Of a stretch of DNA of 64,000 nt, positions 35,256 to 43,545 are shown piece by piece (positions within the stretch are counted from its first letter, which is position 1; each line of letters begins with the position of its first letter). The position numbers and the translations under genes are program-made. The stretch comes from Thioclava sp. JE_KL1 (GTDB lineage Bacteria > Pseudomonadota > Alphaproteobacteria > Rhodobacterales > Rhodobacteraceae): assembly GCF_009296265.1 (NCBI RefSeq), contig NZ_WBJS01000010.1, positions 1 through 64,000 on the forward strand, given 5' to 3'. The notes beneath the pieces were generated by a model, which had not been told where the DNA came from, made no database searches, and saw only the letters and a list, made by a program, of their open reading frames with translations.

Positions 35256-35893
35256 TGGACTTTCACCTCGACCGGCGTGATTAGCCACATCTTCGGATTG
35301 ATCAGCTTGAAGGCGCCGGTGACGGTCACCGTCTTGCCGGTCAGGTTGGAGGTGTCGATCCCGTCGAGCACCTCGGCCTTCATCGCGCGGTTAATGCCCG
35401 CGCCCGCATCCTGGTATTCGATCTGGTTCTTGAAGGCGCCGAAGGAGATGTCGCCGGGCGCGTCGCGCAGGTCGGTGCCGTTGATCGCGGGCCCGGTCTG
35501 GACGCGGATGCGCACGTTGTCGAGCCCATCGACATTGATATCGTAGATGCCCGATTTGCCTTCGCCGACCGTTCCGGTCACGCGTACGGGCAGCACAGGC
35601 ATCGCGCCACCGGTGCCGTATTTCTTGGCGGCCGCGGATTTGTCCTCGGCCAGTGCGGCGGCGAGCGTTTTGGCGTCGACGGCGCGCTTGACCACATCGT
35701 CGCGGATGCGGGGGAATTCCTTGGTGCCGTAGGCATCGGGGGAGAACCCGTCGACGCGGGTGTCCTGCTCGGAGCCGATGGTGACGACGGTGGTGTCGAG
35801 CCCGATCGCGACGAGGGTGCACAGCGCCACGGCGCCGACAATGACGCCCCGCCGGCCGATACGCGGTTTCATGGAAATATCGGTGGCATTCAT
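35252..35893 (-). CDS. DUF2291 family protein of the ery transporter unit
   Basis: A 213-residue protein with one N-terminal hydrophobic anchor (about residues 16-35, GVIVGAVALCTLVAIGLD) and a periplasmic domain. The middle carries PVRVTGTVGEGKSGIYDINV and the end GKTVTVTGAFKLINPKMW. DUF2291 proteins often accompany ribose-type sugar importers; their function is not established. It is the first gene of the transporter unit, with GGAGGAG upstream of MNATDISMKP. An assembly or quality-control role is conjecture. Confidence 0.8.
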   Translation of the reverse strand: MNATDISMKPRIGRRGVIVGAVALCTLVAIGLDTTVVTIGSEQDTRVDGFSPDAYGTKEFPRIRDDVVKRAVDAKTLAAALAEDKSAAAKKYGTGGAMPVLPVRVTGTVGEGKSGIYDINVDGLDNVRIRVQTGPAINGTDLRDAPGDISFGAFKNQIEYQDAGAGINRAMKAEVLDGIDTSNLTGKTVTVTGAFKLINPKMWLITPVEVKVQ

Positions 35894-36370
35894 GGCCTGT
35901 CGCTCCTCCCCTCGGGCCCCGGCGGGGCCTGTTGATCCTGTGTCGGGAGATGTTGACCCGGGCGCCAAACGACACCGGCTCGCTCGATCCCGGCGCGCTT
36001 GAGACCAGCACCTGTCGCGCGCCGCGCGGGCGGCGTCGTCAGGGTGCGTGTCGCGGCTGAGATCTCGCGCGGCCTATCCAAAGTGCAGGCCGCCATCCTC
36101 CCGTTTCGCAAGACGAATCGTGCCGATGCCCGTTCCGCCTGCCACTCGCCGAATCCACTGAATTTTCCAGCCTTTTCCTCCGTTTGGCGGGCAGTGGCGT
36201 TCGGTTCGTGCTGATCACCATACCTGAAAAAAATTACAAAGAAAGAAAAAAAATACACTCGACATGTGGTCGGGCTTGGGTATGCTTGATGCGTCTCGAG
36301 GGCAGATTTGTCCCCGAGAAGACCGCATTGGCTGGAGGGGCCGCGGTCGCAAATCAAGGGAGGAGGTCGC
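35894..36370. promoter_or_regulatory. Divergent regulatory region between ery transporter and eryABCD
   Basis: This 477-base gap has no convincing gene. It must hold promoters for both directions. A 30-base A-rich block at 36227-36256 stands out from the GC-rich surroundings; its part at 36229-36252 matches the element at 28060-28083 in 20 of 24 positions. The 3' end carries GGGAGGAGG (around 36359-36367), a strong ribosome site for the leader ORF that follows. Confidence 0.55.
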
Positions 36371-36430
36371 ATGGCACAAGCGCCTTGCGTGGCTCGCCAT
36401 CTGCGTCCCGAAACGGTGCAGCATGGCTGA
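36371..36430 (+). CDS. Possible 19-codon leader peptide coupled to eryA
   Basis: A short open frame beginning MAQAPCVARHLRPET and ending after 19 codons at TGA. Its ATG has the strongest ribosome site in the region (GGGAGGAGG, 4 bases away). Its end overlaps the eryA start by 8 bases in another frame, whereas eryA itself has only a weak site. Translation of eryA may therefore depend on it. The alternative, a frameshift or sequencing error fusing the two, cannot be excluded. Confidence 0.4.
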   Translation: MAQAPCVARHLRPETVQHG

Positions 36431-38024
36431 TCGCGACATCATTATCGGCATCGATGCGGGGACCTCCGTCATCAAGGCCGTGGCCTTCGATCTGGCGGGT
36501 CGGCAGATCGCGGCGGCGGCCGTGCCGAACCGCTACGACAGCGGCCCGAACGGGGCCGCGACCCAGAACATGGACCGGACATGGGCCGATTGCGCCAGCG
36601 CCCTGCGCAGCCTCGGCGAACGTGTCGAAGGGCTGGCGAGCCGCACCGCTGCGCTGGCGGTGACCGCGCAGGGCGACGGTACGTGGCTCGTAGGGCAGGG
36701 CGATCGCCCGGTCGGTGATGCCTGGCTCTGGCTCGATGCGCGGGCGGCGGAGACCACCCGCAGGCTGGCCGGTCATGGCCGGGACGCGGCCCGCTTCCGC
36801 GCCACGGGCACCGCGCTCAACACCTGCCAGCAAGGCGCGCAGATGGCGCATATGGATCGCCATTGCCCCGAGCTTCTGGATCGCGCCGAGGTGGCGCTGC
36901 ATTGCAAGGACTGGCTCTATCTGAACCTCACGGGCGTCCGCGCGACCGATCCCTCCGAGGCGAGCTTCACCTTCGGCGATTTCCGCACCCGCAGCTATTC
37001 CGACCTCGTGATCGAGGCGCTGGAATTGCGCGGGCGCAGCCATCTTTTGCCGCCGATCCTCGATGGTAGCCGCGATACCCATCCGCTGAGCGACGCGGCG
37101 GCTGAGGCGACGGGCCTGCTGGCCGGTACGCCGGTCAGCCTCGGCTACGTGGATATGGTGATGACCGCGCTCGGCGCGGGCGTCCACACCGGCACTCCGG
37201 GGGCGGCGTGCTCCACCATCGGCTCGACCGGGGTGCATATGCGCGCCGTGCGCGACGAGGACGTAACGCTGAACGGACGTTCGGGCTATGTGATCTGCCT
37301 TCCGGCAGAGGGCATGGTCACGCAGGTGCAGACGAACATGGCCGCCACGCTGAACATCGACTGGGCGCTGCGCGTCGCGGCCGATCTGATGAGCGAGACC
37401 GGCCATCCGCATGACTACGCCGATCTGGTAGCGCGGATCGATGGCTGGCTGGCCCGATCCGAACCGGGCGCGCTGCTCTATCAACCCTATGTCTCCGAGG
37501 CGGGCGAGCGCGGGCCAATGGTCAACGCCAATGCCCGCGCCGGGTTTATCGGCCTCTCCGCAGGCCACCGTTTCCCGGACATGATCCGTGCCGTGGTCGA
37601 AAGCCTCGGCATGGCCGCGCGCGACTGCTATGGCGCGATGGGAGAGCTGCCGCGGGAGTTGCGACTGACCGGCGGCGCTGCGCGCTCCGGCGCGTTGCGC
37701 GGAATTCTTGCCGCATCCGTCGGGGCACCCGTGCGGGTGTCGGCGCGCGAGGAGGCGGGCGCCGCTGGCTGCGCCATGATGGCCGCCGTCGCGATCGGCG
37801 CCTATCCGGACATGGAAAGCTGCGTCGCCGAATGGGTCACGCCGCTTCTGGGCGAGGCCGAAGCGCCGGACCCGGCGCTTCAGACCACCTATGCAGACCT
37901 TTACCCCGCCTATGCCGAAGCCCGCGAGGCGCTCGAACCGGTCTGGGACCGGCTCGCAGATCATCGCGACCGGCGGACCACCCCCGAAATCGATGCGCCG
38001 CGCACTGCGCAAGGAGGATCGTGA
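36423..38024 (+). CDS. eryA: Erythritol kinase (FGGY family)
   Basis: A 533-residue carbohydrate kinase. The phosphate loop IIIGIDAGTSVIKAVAFD is at residues 6-23. A C-terminal ATP-binding part contains LRLTGGAARSGALRGILAA. EryA phosphorylates erythritol to L-erythritol 4-phosphate, the first step of the Brucella/Rhizobium pathway. The assignment as erythritol rather than glycerol or xylulose kinase rests on the eryABCD order. The next gene starts one base after its stop. Confidence 0.88.
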   Translation: MADRDIIIGIDAGTSVIKAVAFDLAGRQIAAAAVPNRYDSGPNGAATQNMDRTWADCASALRSLGERVEGLASRTAALAVTAQGDGTWLVGQGDRPVGDAWLWLDARAAETTRRLAGHGRDAARFRATGTALNTCQQGAQMAHMDRHCPELLDRAEVALHCKDWLYLNLTGVRATDPSEASFTFGDFRTRSYSDLVIEALELRGRSHLLPPILDGSRDTHPLSDAAAEATGLLAGTPVSLGYVDMVMTALGAGVHTGTPGAACSTIGSTGVHMRAVRDEDVTLNGRSGYVICLPAEGMVTQVQTNMAATLNIDWALRVAADLMSETGHPHDYADLVARIDGWLARSEPGALLYQPYVSEAGERGPMVNANARAGFIGLSAGHRFPDMIRAVVESLGMAARDCYGAMGELPRELRLTGGAARSGALRGILAASVGAPVRVSAREEAGAAGCAMMAAVAIGAYPDMESCVAEWVTPLLGEAEAPDPALQTTYADLYPAYAEAREALEPVWDRLADHRDRRTTPEIDAPRTAQGGS

Positions 38025-38025
38025 C

Positions 38026-39534
38026 ATGAGCACGCAGGAACTGGATCTTTTCGTCATCGGAGGCGGCATCAACGGCGCGGGCTTCGCGCGCGACGCGGCG
38101 GGCCGCGGCCTCAAGGTGGCGCTGTGCGAAAAGGATGACCTTGCCGAGGGCACGTCGTCGCGCTCGGGCAAGCTGGTGCATGGCGGGCTGCGCTATCTCG
38201 AATATTACGAGTTCCGGCTCGTGCGCGAGGCGCTGATCGAACGCGAAGTGCTGATGAATGCCGCGCCGCATATCATTTGGCCGCTGCGCTTCGTGCTGCC
38301 GCATTCGCCGCAGGATCGCCCGGCCTGGCTGGTGCGGTTGGGACTGTTCCTTTACGACCATCTCGGCGGGCGAAAGAAGCTGCCGGGGACGCGCACGCTC
38401 GACCTGCTTCGCGATCCCGAGGGCGCGCCGCTCCTCGACAAATATACGCGCGGTTTTGAGTACTCCGATTGCTGGGTCGACGATGCGCGTCTGGTGACGC
38501 TCAACGCGCTCGATGCGGCGCAGCGCGGGGCCATCGTGATGACCCGCTCGCCCGCGATCAGCGCGCGGCGTGAAGACGGCAAATGGCGCGTGACCACGCA
38601 AAACAGCCTGACCGGAGAAAAACGCGAATTCCTCGCCAAATGTCTGGTGAATGCCGCCGGTCCGTGGGTGACCGATGTGCTGACCCGGGTCGCCGGGGCC
38701 AATTCGACGCGCAACGTCCGGCTGGTCAAAGGCAGCCATATCATCGTGCCGAAATTCTGGGAGGGGCCGCATAGCTACCTCGTGCAGAATACCGACAAGC
38801 GGGTGATCTTCATCAACGCCTACGAGGGCGACAAGGCGCTGATCGGGACGACCGATATTGCCTATGAAGGCCGGGCCGAGGATGTCTCGATCGACGACGG
38901 CGAGATCACCTATCTGCTCGACTGCGTGAACCGCTACTTCAAGGAGAAGCTGCGGCGCGAGGATATTCTCGAGACCTTCTCGGGGGTGCGGCCGCTGTTC
39001 GACGACGGCAAGGGCAACCCTTCGGCGGTGACCCGCGACTATGTCTTCGATCTCGACGAGACCGGCGGCGCGCCGCTGCTGAACATCTTCGGCGGCAAGA
39101 TCACCACTTTCCGCGAGCTGGCCGAACGGGGCATGCACGAGATTCGCCATGTCTTCCCGAAGATGGGCGGCGACTGGACCGAAGAGGCGGCGCTGCCGGG
39201 CGGCGACATGCCGGGGGCGGATTACGACGCGTTCCGCGAGACGCTGAAGGCCGAATATCCGTGGATGTCTCGGGACTTGCGCGAATATTACGGACGTCGC
39301 TACGGGACCCTCACGCATCGGATCGTGGGCACGGCCAATGACCCCAAAGGTCTCGGGCGCCATTTCGGCGGGCATCTCTACGAGGCCGAGGTGACGTGGC
39401 TGGTCGAGAACGAATGGGCGGCCACGGCGGAGGATATCCTCTGGCGGCGCACCAAGCACCGGCTGACCATGTCCGAGGCCGAGATCGCGGCCTTCACCGA
39501 ATGGTTCGACACGGCGCATGCGGTGGCTGCCTGA
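38026..39534 (+). CDS. eryB: Erythritol phosphate dehydrogenase (GlpD-like)
   Basis: A 502-residue FAD enzyme of the glycerol 3-phosphate dehydrogenase family. The FAD motif LFVIGGGINGAGFARDAAGR is at about residues 7-26, followed by GTSSRSGKLVHGGLRYLE. A C-terminal domain follows VFDLDETGGAPLLNIFGGK. EryB oxidises L-erythritol 4-phosphate to L-3-tetrulose 4-phosphate and feeds electrons to quinone. AAGGAGG precedes the ATG. It overlaps eryC by one base. Confidence 0.9.
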   Translation: MSTQELDLFVIGGGINGAGFARDAAGRGLKVALCEKDDLAEGTSSRSGKLVHGGLRYLEYYEFRLVREALIEREVLMNAAPHIIWPLRFVLPHSPQDRPAWLVRLGLFLYDHLGGRKKLPGTRTLDLLRDPEGAPLLDKYTRGFEYSDCWVDDARLVTLNALDAAQRGAIVMTRSPAISARREDGKWRVTTQNSLTGEKREFLAKCLVNAAGPWVTDVLTRVAGANSTRNVRLVKGSHIIVPKFWEGPHSYLVQNTDKRVIFINAYEGDKALIGTTDIAYEGRAEDVSIDDGEITYLLDCVNRYFKEKLRREDILETFSGVRPLFDDGKGNPSAVTRDYVFDLDETGGAPLLNIFGGKITTFRELAERGMHEIRHVFPKMGGDWTEEAALPGGDMPGADYDAFRETLKAEYPWMSRDLREYYGRRYGTLTHRIVGTANDPKGLGRHFGGHLYEAEVTWLVENEWAATAEDILWRRTKHRLTMSEAEIAAFTEWFDTAHAVAA

Positions 39535-40466
39535 TGGGACTGACGCTGTCTTTGAACACCAATCCGCTGGTGAACCGCTTTGCCGATCCGGACGACCTGA
39601 TCGATTGCGTCGCCCGCGATCTGCGAATCCGCGACCTGCAACTGACGCACGAATTCATCAACCCGTCCTGGCCCGCGCCGGTGATCCGGCGCCTGACCCG
39701 GCAGATGGCTGCGGCGCTGTCTCGGACCGGGGTGCGTGTGACCTCTGGGATGACGGGGCCTTACGGGCGGCTGAACCATTTCGGCCATCCCGACCGCGAC
39801 GTGCGGCGCTACTATGTCGACTGGTTCAAGACCTTCGCGGATATCACCGCCGATCTCGGCGGAACGTCTGTGGGCACCCAGTTCGCCATCCTGACCTATC
39901 GCGAGCAGGACGACCCGGCCAAGCGCGAAGAGATGATCCGGATCGCCATCGACTGCTGGGCCGAAGTGGCCGAGCACGGCAAAGCCGCCGGGCTGGACTA
40001 TGTCTTCTGGGAGCCGATGAGCGTGGCGCGCGAATTCGGCGAAACCATCTCCGAATGCATGGCGCTGCAGGACCGGCTGACCGCGGCGAATATGGCGATC
40101 CCGATGTGGATGATGGCCGATATCGACCATGGCGACGTGACCTCCGAGAACCCGGACGACTTCGACCCTTACGCCTGGGCGCGGGCCGTGCCGAAGGTTT
40201 CTCCGATCATCCACATCAAGCAAAGCCTGATGGACAAGGGCGGGCATCGGCCCTTCACGGCGGAGTTCAACGCGCGCGGCCGCATCCAGCCCGAGCCGCT
40301 GCTCAAGGCCTTTGCCGAGGGTGGCGCGGCGGACAATGAGATCTGCCTCGAGCTGTCCTTCAAGGAGCGCGAGCCCAACGACCGCGAGGTGATCCCGCAG
40401 ATCGCCGAAAGCGTGGCGTTCTGGGCGCCGCATATCGACACCGGAGCCTCCGACCTCAAGGTCTGA
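39534..40466 (+). CDS. eryC: Tetrulose-4-phosphate racemase (xylose-isomerase-like TIM barrel)
   Basis: A 310-residue AP-endonuclease-2/xylose-isomerase-fold protein. Possible metal ligands are Glu in YVFWEPMSV, Asp in MMADIDHGD, His in PIIHIKQS and Glu in EICLELSF, in the expected order. The Brucella protein, once called a dehydrogenase, is an epimerase/racemase of L- to D-3-tetrulose 4-phosphate. It directly follows eryB (TGATG overlap), as in known ery operons. Confidence 0.88.
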   Translation: MGLTLSLNTNPLVNRFADPDDLIDCVARDLRIRDLQLTHEFINPSWPAPVIRRLTRQMAAALSRTGVRVTSGMTGPYGRLNHFGHPDRDVRRYYVDWFKTFADITADLGGTSVGTQFAILTYREQDDPAKREEMIRIAIDCWAEVAEHGKAAGLDYVFWEPMSVAREFGETISECMALQDRLTAANMAIPMWMMADIDHGDVTSENPDDFDPYAWARAVPKVSPIIHIKQSLMDKGGHRPFTAEFNARGRIQPEPLLKAFAEGGAADNEICLELSFKEREPNDREVIPQIAESVAFWAPHIDTGASDLKV

Positions 40467-40561
40467 GGTCCGGGCAATGCGGCGGGGCTTCCCTAGGTCT
40501 CGCCTGCGCCTTATCAATAACGCCGCGCAACGATCTTGCGCGGCCCGAACCGAAGGACAGC

Positions 40562-41497
40562 ATGAACGACACCGATGAAACACTCGCCATCCGCGCAGCG
40601 TGGATGCACTACGTGGGCGGGCTCACGCAGGCCAAGGTCGCCAAGCGGCTCGGTCTGCCGTCGGTCAAGGCCCACCGGCTGATCGCCAAGGCGGTGGCCG
40701 ACGGTCGGGTGAAAGTGTCGATCGAGGGCGATATCGTCGAATGCGTCGAGCTGGAGACGCGGCTGTTCGAGACCTACGATCTCAAGCTTTGCGAAGTCGC
40801 GCCGGATATCGGCGAAGAGGGCTTGCCGCTGCGCGCATTGGCACTGGCGGGCGCGGCCTATCTCAAGCGTCAGTTCGAAGCGGGCGAACATTCGATCATC
40901 GGGTTGGGACATGGCCGAACCTTGGCCGAAGTGACCCGGCAACTGCCGCGCACCGATGCCAAGGGGCTGCATTTCGTCTCGCTGCTGGGCGGGCTGACCC
41001 GCAACTTCGCCGCCAACCCGCATGACGTGATGCATCGCATCGCGGAGAAGACCGGCGCGCGCGCCTATGTCATGCCGGTGCCGTTCTTCGCCAATACGGT
41101 CGAGGACCGCGAGGTGCTGCTGTCGCAGCGCGGCGTCGATGAGGTTTTCCGCATGGCGCAATCCGCGACGCTCAAGATCGTCGGTATCGGCACTGCCACG
41201 GCGGATGCGCAGCTCGTCTCCTCGGGGATGATCGAACCGGGAGAGATCGAGGCGATCGCGGCTGCGGGCGCGCAGGGCGAGATGCTTGGCGATTTCTTCG
41301 ATGCCTCCGGGAATGTTGTAGAAACCACGCTTTCGGCCCGAACGCTCGCAGTGGGCTACGATCCCGAGCGCGAAGAGGATATCGTCGCCATCGCGGGCGG
41401 GCCGGACAAGGTCGAAGCGATCCGGGCGGTTCTGCGGTCTGGCAGGGTGGCCGGGCTGATCACCGACGAGCGGACCGCGCGCGCGCTACTGAGCTGA
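40562..41497 (+). CDS. eryD: Erythritol operon regulator (SorC/DeoR-like)
   Basis: A 311-residue regulator. The N-terminal helix-turn-helix covers YVGGLTQAKVAKRLGLPSVK at residues 18-37. The rest is a SorC-type sugar-phosphate-binding domain with GLGHGRTLAEVTRQLP and VGIGTATADAQL. In Brucella and Rhizobium EryD represses the ery genes, relieved by the substrate. It lies 95 bases after eryC and 22 before the DeoR gene. Confidence 0.87.
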   Translation: MNDTDETLAIRAAWMHYVGGLTQAKVAKRLGLPSVKAHRLIAKAVADGRVKVSIEGDIVECVELETRLFETYDLKLCEVAPDIGEEGLPLRALALAGAAYLKRQFEAGEHSIIGLGHGRTLAEVTRQLPRTDAKGLHFVSLLGGLTRNFAANPHDVMHRIAEKTGARAYVMPVPFFANTVEDREVLLSQRGVDEVFRMAQSATLKIVGIGTATADAQLVSSGMIEPGEIEAIAAAGAQGEMLGDFFDASGNVVETTLSARTLAVGYDPEREEDIVAIAGGPDKVEAIRAVLRSGRVAGLITDERTARALLS

Positions 41498-41519
41498 CGG
41501 CACGCAAAGGACGACCCTG

Positions 41520-42287
41520 ATGAAACGAGACGACCGGAGGCAGAGCATCCTCGACGCACTGGTGCGCGACGGGGCGGTGCAGCTCGACGAGTTGGCCGAA
41601 CGGTTCGGTGTCTCGAAGATGACGATCCACCGCGATCTCGACGATCTCGAAACGGAAGGGCTGCTGCGGAAGATCCGGGGCGGCGCCACGATCGAGCCCG
41701 GCTCGCAATTCGAGAGCGATTTCCGGTTCCGTCAGTTGCAGGGTCATGACCTCAAGGAACGAATGGCCCGCGCCGCGCTCGAATGGGTGGAGCCGGGAAT
41801 GACCGTGATGGTCAACGATGGCTCGACCGCGTCCGTGTTGGGCAGCCTGTTGCCGGAGAAGCGTCCGTTGACGGTAATCACCAACAATGACGCGGTGATG
41901 GAGGCCCTGAAAGCCGAGCCGGGGATGACGGTCATCGCGCTGGGCGGACGCTATTCGGCGAAATACAACGCATGGATCGGTCGGGTCACGGAAGGCGCGC
42001 TCGCGACGTTGCGCGCCGATCTGGCCTTCATCTCGACGCCGGCGGCGGGGGATGGGCGCGTCTACCACATGGACGACGACATCACGCGCGCGAAGCGGGG
42101 CATGATGGACGCCGCCGCGCAGTCGGTGCTGCTGATCAACCATCTGCGTTTCGACCGGACGGCGCTGCACGTTCTGGCCGACTTCTCGGAATTCGCGGCG
42201 GTCATCACCGACGCCGAACCGTCGGAAGCAGCCCGGGCGCAGATCGAAGCCACGGGGGCCGCGCTCAAAGTGGCGAAGAGCGGGTAG
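41520..42287 (+). CDS. DeoR family transcriptional regulator
   Basis: A 255-residue repressor. The N-terminal DeoR helix-turn-helix reads DELAERFGVSKMTIHRDLDD at residues 23-42. The C-terminal domain senses sugar phosphates (MVNDGSTASVLGSLLP and TNNDAVMEAL). A deoR gene also belongs to ery loci in Brucella. It is the natural candidate to bind the A-rich elements at 28060 and 36229. Confidence 0.88.
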   Translation: MKRDDRRQSILDALVRDGAVQLDELAERFGVSKMTIHRDLDDLETEGLLRKIRGGATIEPGSQFESDFRFRQLQGHDLKERMARAALEWVEPGMTVMVNDGSTASVLGSLLPEKRPLTVITNNDAVMEALKAEPGMTVIALGGRYSAKYNAWIGRVTEGALATLRADLAFISTPAAGDGRVYHMDDDITRAKRGMMDAAAQSVLLINHLRFDRTALHVLADFSEFAAVITDAEPSEAARAQIEATGAALKVAKSG

Positions 42288-42499
42288 GGCACCGCTTTTT
42301 GCGACCTTTGTCACGACGGCGGGTCGGTTGCGCCATTGGGAAAGCGCAGTGAATTGAAGCAGCGCTTCACAGGATTTGCATCTGCCATTAAACATCATGG
42401 AAAGAATTGCCACGATGCCGGGCAGCATCCGTGACGGCTTCCGCCACACGACTTGCGCGCAATCGCATCCGGTACGGTCGTATTTCCAAGGCGCAGGAC

Positions 42500-43489
42500 A
42501 TGCTCAAAGACATCAATCTCAACGCGATGAACCACTTCGAGGCCGTCGCTCGGCTCGGCGGCATATCGAAGGCGGCCGAGGAGCTGGGCGTGTCGCCTTC
42601 CGCCGTCAGCCAACAGATCCGTCAGTTCGAGCAGCAAATGGGTGTGCGCCTGTTCAAACGGGAGAAGCGGCGACTATCACTGACACTGGATGGCGAACGG
42701 CTGTTCCAGACGACAACGCAGGCATTCCGGATGATGCGCGACGTGCGCTCCGCGATCCAGCGCCAGCGCGAGACGCGCCATTTCATCCTGCGGGTGTCGC
42801 CCTCTTTCGCGGTGCGCTGGCTGTCTCCGCGGCTCAAGTCGTTTCTCGAGCTTGCGCCGAACTGGGACATGCGGATCGATGCCGCGCCCGATTTCTCCGA
42901 CTTCGAGACGGAGGTCGTCGATCTGGACCTGCGCTACGGCGAAGGCGGCTGGACCGGGCTGCACGAAGAAGCCGTTGTCCATGACCTCGTGTTGCCGATG
43001 TGCTCGCCCGGCTATCTGGAAGAGTTGCACACCCTGTCAGACGATCCCATCGGACAGTTGCGACAAGCGCGGCTGATCGATTCGGTGAAGACGCATTACC
43101 GCTGGGATTTCTGGCTGGCGCGGCATGGCATCATGGGAGAGCGGATGATCTACCCGATGCGGTTCGACCGCTCGTCGATGGCGATTCAGCTGGCGACCGA
43201 CGGGGCAGGGGTCGTTCTGGAAAGTACGACGCTCGCCCTGAACGAGCTGGAGCGCGGGGCCCTCGTGCCGCTGTCGACCGCTTTCGAAGCGATCCGCTTT
43301 CCTGCTTACTGGCTCGTCTCTCCTGCGCGCCATACCAGCCGCCGGATCGTGCGGATCTTCTCGGACTGGATGCGGGAGGAAGGTGCTGCCCATGATGCGC
43401 GCGCCTCGGCGCTTATCACTGGCTTGGGCTGCCGCATCCGGGAGCAGCGCGGGCGACAGCTGCCGGGGGAAGAGTACCTGCCCGAATGA
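42500..43489 (+). CDS. LysR family regulator (GcvA-like)
   Basis: A 329-residue LysR protein. The helix-turn-helix region is LGGISKAAEELGVSPSAVSQ at about residues 22-41, followed by a substrate-sensing domain with the GcvA-type SPSFAVRWLSPRLKSF. I start at MLKDINLNAMNHF, which has AAGG 8 bases upstream. It is convergent with the TRAP genes, so it could regulate them or be a bystander; no LysR box was identified. Confidence 0.85.
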   Translation: MLKDINLNAMNHFEAVARLGGISKAAEELGVSPSAVSQQIRQFEQQMGVRLFKREKRRLSLTLDGERLFQTTTQAFRMMRDVRSAIQRQRETRHFILRVSPSFAVRWLSPRLKSFLELAPNWDMRIDAAPDFSDFETEVVDLDLRYGEGGWTGLHEEAVVHDLVLPMCSPGYLEELHTLSDDPIGQLRQARLIDSVKTHYRWDFWLARHGIMGERMIYPMRFDRSSMAIQLATDGAGVVLESTTLALNELERGALVPLSTAFEAIRFPAYWLVSPARHTSRRIVRIFSDWMREEGAAHDARASALITGLGCRIREQRGRQLPGEEYLPE

Positions 43490-43492
43490 GAC

Positions 43493-43520
43493 GCGCGCGC
43501 CCCGTTGCCAAGGCGCGCGC
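43493..43520. terminator. Bidirectional hairpin between lysR and dctM-type gene
   Basis: GCGCGCGCC and GGCGCGCGC form a 9-bp stem with a 10-base loop, between convergent genes. It has no clear T-tract on either side. Confidence 0.55.
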
Positions 43521-43545
43521 AATGGATGCTGATGCCGGATGCGGG

